From: JBBRLA01 sp038231615 | GTDB taxonomy: Bacteria; Myxococcota_A; Polyangia; Palsa-1104; JAEUJZ01 | NCBI GenBank assembly: GCA_038231615.1 | Contig: JBBRLA010000409.1 | Span: 1 to 7,800, forward strand | Direction: 5' to 3' | DNA length: 7,800 nucleotides | Notes under the pieces: model-generated | What the model was told of the DNA's origin: nothing | Databases searched by the model: none | The model's input: the letters and a program-made list of their open reading frames with translations, nothing else | Translations under genes and position numbers: made by a program | Part shown: in pieces, positions 5,999 to 7,800 of the stretch | How the letters are laid out: each line of letters opens with the position of its first letter | How positions within the stretch are numbered: position 1 is the stretch's first letter

Positions 5999-6971
5999 CC
6001 TCCTCTGTGCGGCCAGCGGGCGTGGGCAACTCTCGCCTATGCTCAGGCCCGCAGCACGGCTTGCCACCACCGCGGCTACGCTCCAGGATTTGGCCTTCGA
6101 TGATGAGGTGCGCCTGCGACTGGAGACGCTCTGTGAGGAGGCCGCTGCGTCCAAGGGGGAAACCGCGGAGGCGTCACCACCCTGGCTCGCGCTGTGGGGG
6201 CCTGCGGGGATTGGCAAGCGGGAGATCGCCTCGCGGTGGGCCGCTCATGCCGGCCGTCCTTTGCTGGCACTGGATCCCCAGGCGCTGGGCAAGGCCGATG
6301 GGGACGAACTGCTCCGTCGTGCCCAACGCGAGGCGCTGCTGCATGGTGCCGTGCTCTACATCGGGCCCCTTGGCGGCGAAACGCTCGGCACTGAACTCAA
6401 GGAGCTGACGCGCCAGCTTCTTACCTATCCGGACATGGTGATCCTCGGCGTGGAGACCGTGCAGCCGCCGCAGCTCAAGCTAGACCGCGCGCTGCGGGAG
6501 GTCCAGCTTGAGCTGCCAGACGAAGTCACGCGCGTGAAGCTGTGGGAGCGGTATGTGCCGGAGCCGACTCGTGCCTTGGGACTCGATCTTGACGTGGTCG
6601 CTCGACTGTACCGGCTTACACCAGGAGAGATCGCCGGGATCGCCGCAGAGGCGGTGGCGATCGCGCGGCAGCGGCGGGGCGGTTTGGTGTGCGGCGACGA
6701 TCTGCGGCTGCCGGAGCAGGTCCCGTGCGCGAACGACATCGACTTTGCGGAGCTCGCTGAAGCCTACGGATTGACCGGGGGCCACATCAGGAACGCCGCG
6801 GTACGGGCGGCGTTCCTGGCGGCGAGCGCGGACGAGCCGGTCCACGGGGAACTATTGCACCACGCGGCAGTGATGGAGCTTGAGGACATGGGGCGGCTGG
6901 TGGCGCGGGCAAGCCGTCTCGCCGTCGCACCGGGACCGCCCTGGCAGGGGGGCCTTGAAGAGGCTGCCTGA
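5979..6971 (+). CDS. AAA+ ATPase-like protein: degenerate AAA-1 joined to the lid of AAA-2
   Basis: The protein has 330 residues from GTG 5979, or 310 from ATG 6039; neither start has a clear ribosome site. An in-frame TGA at 5961 closes the frame upstream. It resembles the large myxobacterial ATPases with an N-terminal winged helix and two AAA modules; some relatives accompany contractile-injection-type gene clusters. Visible here: AAA-1 entry (LQDLAFDDEVRLRLETL 35-51), Walker A-like GPAGIGKR (74-81), a Walker B position read as AVLYIGPLGG (124-133) without acidic residues, and a lid (LYRLTPGEIAGIAAEAVAIA 210-229). At about 241-248 it passes directly into DIDFAELAEAYGLTGGHIRN plus AAVRAAFLAA (253-282), which is the lid/sensor-2 end of AAA-2. 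The whole ATPase core of AAA-2 (about 200 residues) and the N-terminal domain are missing, the former in frame. It can hardly hydrolyse ATP as is. The 5' end overlaps the lipoprotein gene by 20 bp. Confidence 0.65.
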   Translation: MLQPTFDLLCAASGRGQLSPMLRPAARLATTAATLQDLAFDDEVRLRLETLCEEAAASKGETAEASPPWLALWGPAGIGKREIASRWAAHAGRPLLALDPQALGKADGDELLRRAQREALLHGAVLYIGPLGGETLGTELKELTRQLLTYPDMVILGVETVQPPQLKLDRALREVQLELPDEVTRVKLWERYVPEPTRALGLDLDVVARLYRLTPGEIAGIAAEAVAIARQRRGGLVCGDDLRLPEQVPCANDIDFAELAEAYGLTGGHIRNAAVRAAFLAASADEPVHGELLHHAAVMELEDMGRLVARASRLAVAPGPPWQGGLEEAA

Positions 6972-7209
6972 AGATCAACGAACCAATCAGTGAGGTCCAT
7001 CACGCCAGCCTTGTCGCGGCTCTTGAGCAGGCGGGCGAAGAGCTGGGTGTGTATCTGGCGTTCGAGGTCAGTCAGGCTCCAGCCTGAGCGCTCGGCCTCG
7101 ATCTCGTAGAACAGGCGAGCTGCCGGGTGCTCGACCTTGGCGAGCGTCCGGTAGTGGCCCCAGGAGAGAGCCGGGGAAAAGCCGTGGCGGGCCGGAGGTT
7201 GGGCGCCTC

Positions 7210-7222
7210 GAATCAGCGATTC
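7210..7222. repeat. Small palindrome GAATC-AGC-GATTC
   Basis: Five-base arms with a three-base loop sit directly beside the larger palindromic repeats. It shares the GATTC/GAATC ends with them and may be a degraded further unit. Confidence 0.4.
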
Positions 7223-7225
7223 TCC

Positions 7226-7252
7226 AGATTCATCAACGGCAGATTGATGAAT
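7226..7252. repeat. Palindromic repeat unit 1 (27 bp)
   Basis: AGATTCATCAACGG (7226-7239) begins the unit. A perfect inverted repeat lies at 7227-7253: GATTCATCAA, a seven-base loop, TTGATGAATC. Read on the minus strand it encodes IHQSAVDES in the DUF1016 linker. Confidence 0.7.
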
Positions 7253-7275
7253 CCCCGTGCCGACGCCGGGGCTGC

Positions 7276-7306
7276 GAGATTCATCAACGGACCGTTGACG
7301 AATCTC
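7276..7306. repeat. Palindromic repeat unit 2 (31 bp, one mismatch)
   Basis: GAGATTCATCAACGG, one central base, CCGTTGACGAATCTC: 15-base arms with a single mismatch. It repeats AGATTCATCAACGG exactly 51 bp (17 codons) after unit 1 (7277-7290). The two 27-bp units agree at 22 positions. On the minus strand it encodes IRQRSVDES. Confidence 0.7.
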
Positions 7307-7516
7307 GGGAAGGCGGTCGCTGAAGGCGACGTAAAACAGGCGAAAGTAGCGAAGATTGGTGACGGAGAAGCCGCGCCCAAACCGCCGCATCAGGGCCGCC
7401 GAGAGCTTCACCAGCACCGCCTCCCCGTACTCGGCGCGCTGCTCCCCACCCTGCACACTCTCGATAATCTCCCGCCCGATGTGCCAATAGGCGAGGACCA
7501 TCTCGCTGTTCGGCAT

Positions 7517-7589
7517 TTAACACTACTGAGTCAAAGATGGCGAAAGAGGAAAACTTGCCACCCTCGGATGGTCGTGGTTTTTAGAAGGG
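7517..7589. other. Probable left end of the IS701-type element
   Basis: DUF1016 coding sequence ends abruptly at about 7513-7517 and the transposase begins at 7590, so the IS left terminus with its inverted repeat should lie near the start of this stretch (around CACTACTGAGTCAAAG). The right end is outside the window, so neither the inverted repeat nor a target duplication can be confirmed. A 16-codon ATG frame at 7537 stops before the transposase and is not called as a gene. Confidence 0.4.
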
Positions 7590-7800
7590 GTGAGCTACAC
7601 CCTGACTCTTTCCGGCCAGCGAAGACTGAACAAATATTTCTCCCTCATCGGCCAGGCCCTCAGAAATGTCGCCCAGCGCGCCTCGTTTGCGATGTACGCC
7701 CAGGGAATCCTGGGTGAAGGCGAGCGCAAGAGCGTCGAGCCCATCGCCGCACGCGCCTGCGGTGACCGAGTTGATGAGGTCGATGCCACCCATCAACGCC
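7590..7800 (+). CDS. IS701-family transposase, N-terminal part (runs off the window)
   Basis: From GTG 7590 the frame reads MSYTLTLSGQRRLNKYFSLI, then GQALRNVAQRASFAMYAQGI and LGEGERKSVEPIAARACGD. This is the N-terminus of IS701-type DDE transposases, where QRASFA.YA.GLLGEGERKS and EPIAAR are very conserved. The enzyme would cut and rejoin the ends of its element; the DDE catalytic residues lie beyond the right edge. The frame is open upstream to 7530, but the family normally starts only a few residues before the LSGQ.RL motif, which supports GTG 7590 (GAAGGG directly before it gives poor spacing). Whether the element is intact cannot be seen. Confidence 0.85.
   Translation, partial: MSYTLTLSGQRRLNKYFSLIGQALRNVAQRASFAMYAQGILGEGERKSVEPIAARACGDRVDEVDATHQR

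Larger units (their letters stand above)
6764..7516 (-). pseudogene. DUF1016 (YhcG-like) protein fragment, nuclease domain lost
   Basis: The minus-strand ORF has 250 residues. From the start it matches the N-terminal domain of DUF1016/YhcG proteins: NSEMVLAYWHIGREIIE, then the FGRGFSVTNLRYFRLFY region (46-62), a variable linker (72-112), LSWGHYRTLAKVEHPAARLF (117-136) and WSLTDLERQIHTQLFARLLK (146-165). Family members continue into a PDDEXK-type nuclease domain. Here similarity stops at about SRDKAGVMDLT (nt about 6990) and the rest, to 6764, is just antisense of the AAA gene. The front is also cut: families usually have about 30 residues before this point, and here TAA directly precedes the ATG at 7516. 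The linker holds palindromic repeats. The cut at 7516 lies near the probable left end of the IS element. YhcG-type proteins are linked to DNA processing and phage or toxin contexts, but this copy should not cut DNA. Confidence 0.65.

Noticed and set aside
5979..6971. Contractile injection system cluster suggested by the AAA protein
   Set aside because: No sheath, tube, baseplate or spike gene is present in the window, and the ATPase itself is incomplete.
7205..7310. Short spaced repeats as a possible CRISPR array
   Set aside because: There are only two imperfect units, 24 bases apart, inside a coding frame, with no leader or cas genes. The units are palindromic and encode a repeated peptide.
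6764..7516. Toxin-antitoxin or defence nuclease based on DUF1016
   Set aside because: The nuclease domain is absent and the N-terminus is cut, so activity cannot be claimed.
7127..7717. 196-aa plus-strand open frame
   Set aside because: It is a shadow of the DUF1016 fragment that runs on in the wrong frame over the transposase start, and has no family features.

Overview
The window looks like a piece of a myxobacterial (Myxococcota) or closely related metagenomic chromosome. GC is fairly high (about 60% by eye). The gene types are those of that group: a long ECF-like sigma factor divergent from zinc-finger/Ser-Thr kinases, a signal-peptide plus 'YKKWWFW' membrane protein, a lipoprotein with an InlB-like domain and WGS..WAVG..GTIL propeller repeats, a myxobacterial-type AAA+ ATPase, a DUF1016/YhcG fragment and an IS701-family transposase. 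No rRNA, tRNA, CRISPR array or clear intrinsic terminator was seen.

Layout. At the left edge (2-202, +) is the tail of a MutS-family ATPase, degraded on both sides. Reading leftwards from the middle, a sigma factor (1379-2320, -) and a single-domain Ser/Thr kinase with a C-terminal hydrophobic anchor (244-1281, -) form a likely two-gene operon. Divergent from the sigma gene, across about 70 bp, is a zf-HC2/tandem-kinase gene (2391-3833, +). Its reading frame is broken at about 3726-3745, and its C-terminal part (end of kinase lobe, membrane helix, proline-rich tail) continues in another frame to 4357. Three overlapping genes follow on the + strand: a 106-aa signal-peptide/TM stub (4323-4643), a putative lipoprotein with propeller repeats (4640-5998, ATGA overlap), and an AAA+ ATPase with an internal gap (5979-6971). 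Convergent to these is a DUF1016 fragment (minus strand, 7516 down to about 6990, with an antisense tail to 6764). Its linker carries a pair of palindromic repeats. The 5' end of an IS701-family transposase gene (7590 onwards) runs off the right edge.

How it fits together. The sigma factor, the zinc-finger protein and the kinases look like a signalling locus. The H-x3-C-x2-C domain is of the type found in anti-sigma factors and could bind the divergent sigma factor; that is inference. The most striking feature is that nearly every gene except the sigma factor, and perhaps the short kinase, lacks an internal or terminal block relative to its family. Missing are a kinase activation loop, about 125 residues of a second kinase, the probable TPR/PEGA middle of the stub, further propeller blades, the core of the second AAA domain, the DUF1016 nuclease domain, and the ends of the MutS piece. 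Either this is a decaying, deletion-scarred accessory region beside an IS element, or the assembly has collapsed here. Comparison with reads and with intact relatives would decide.
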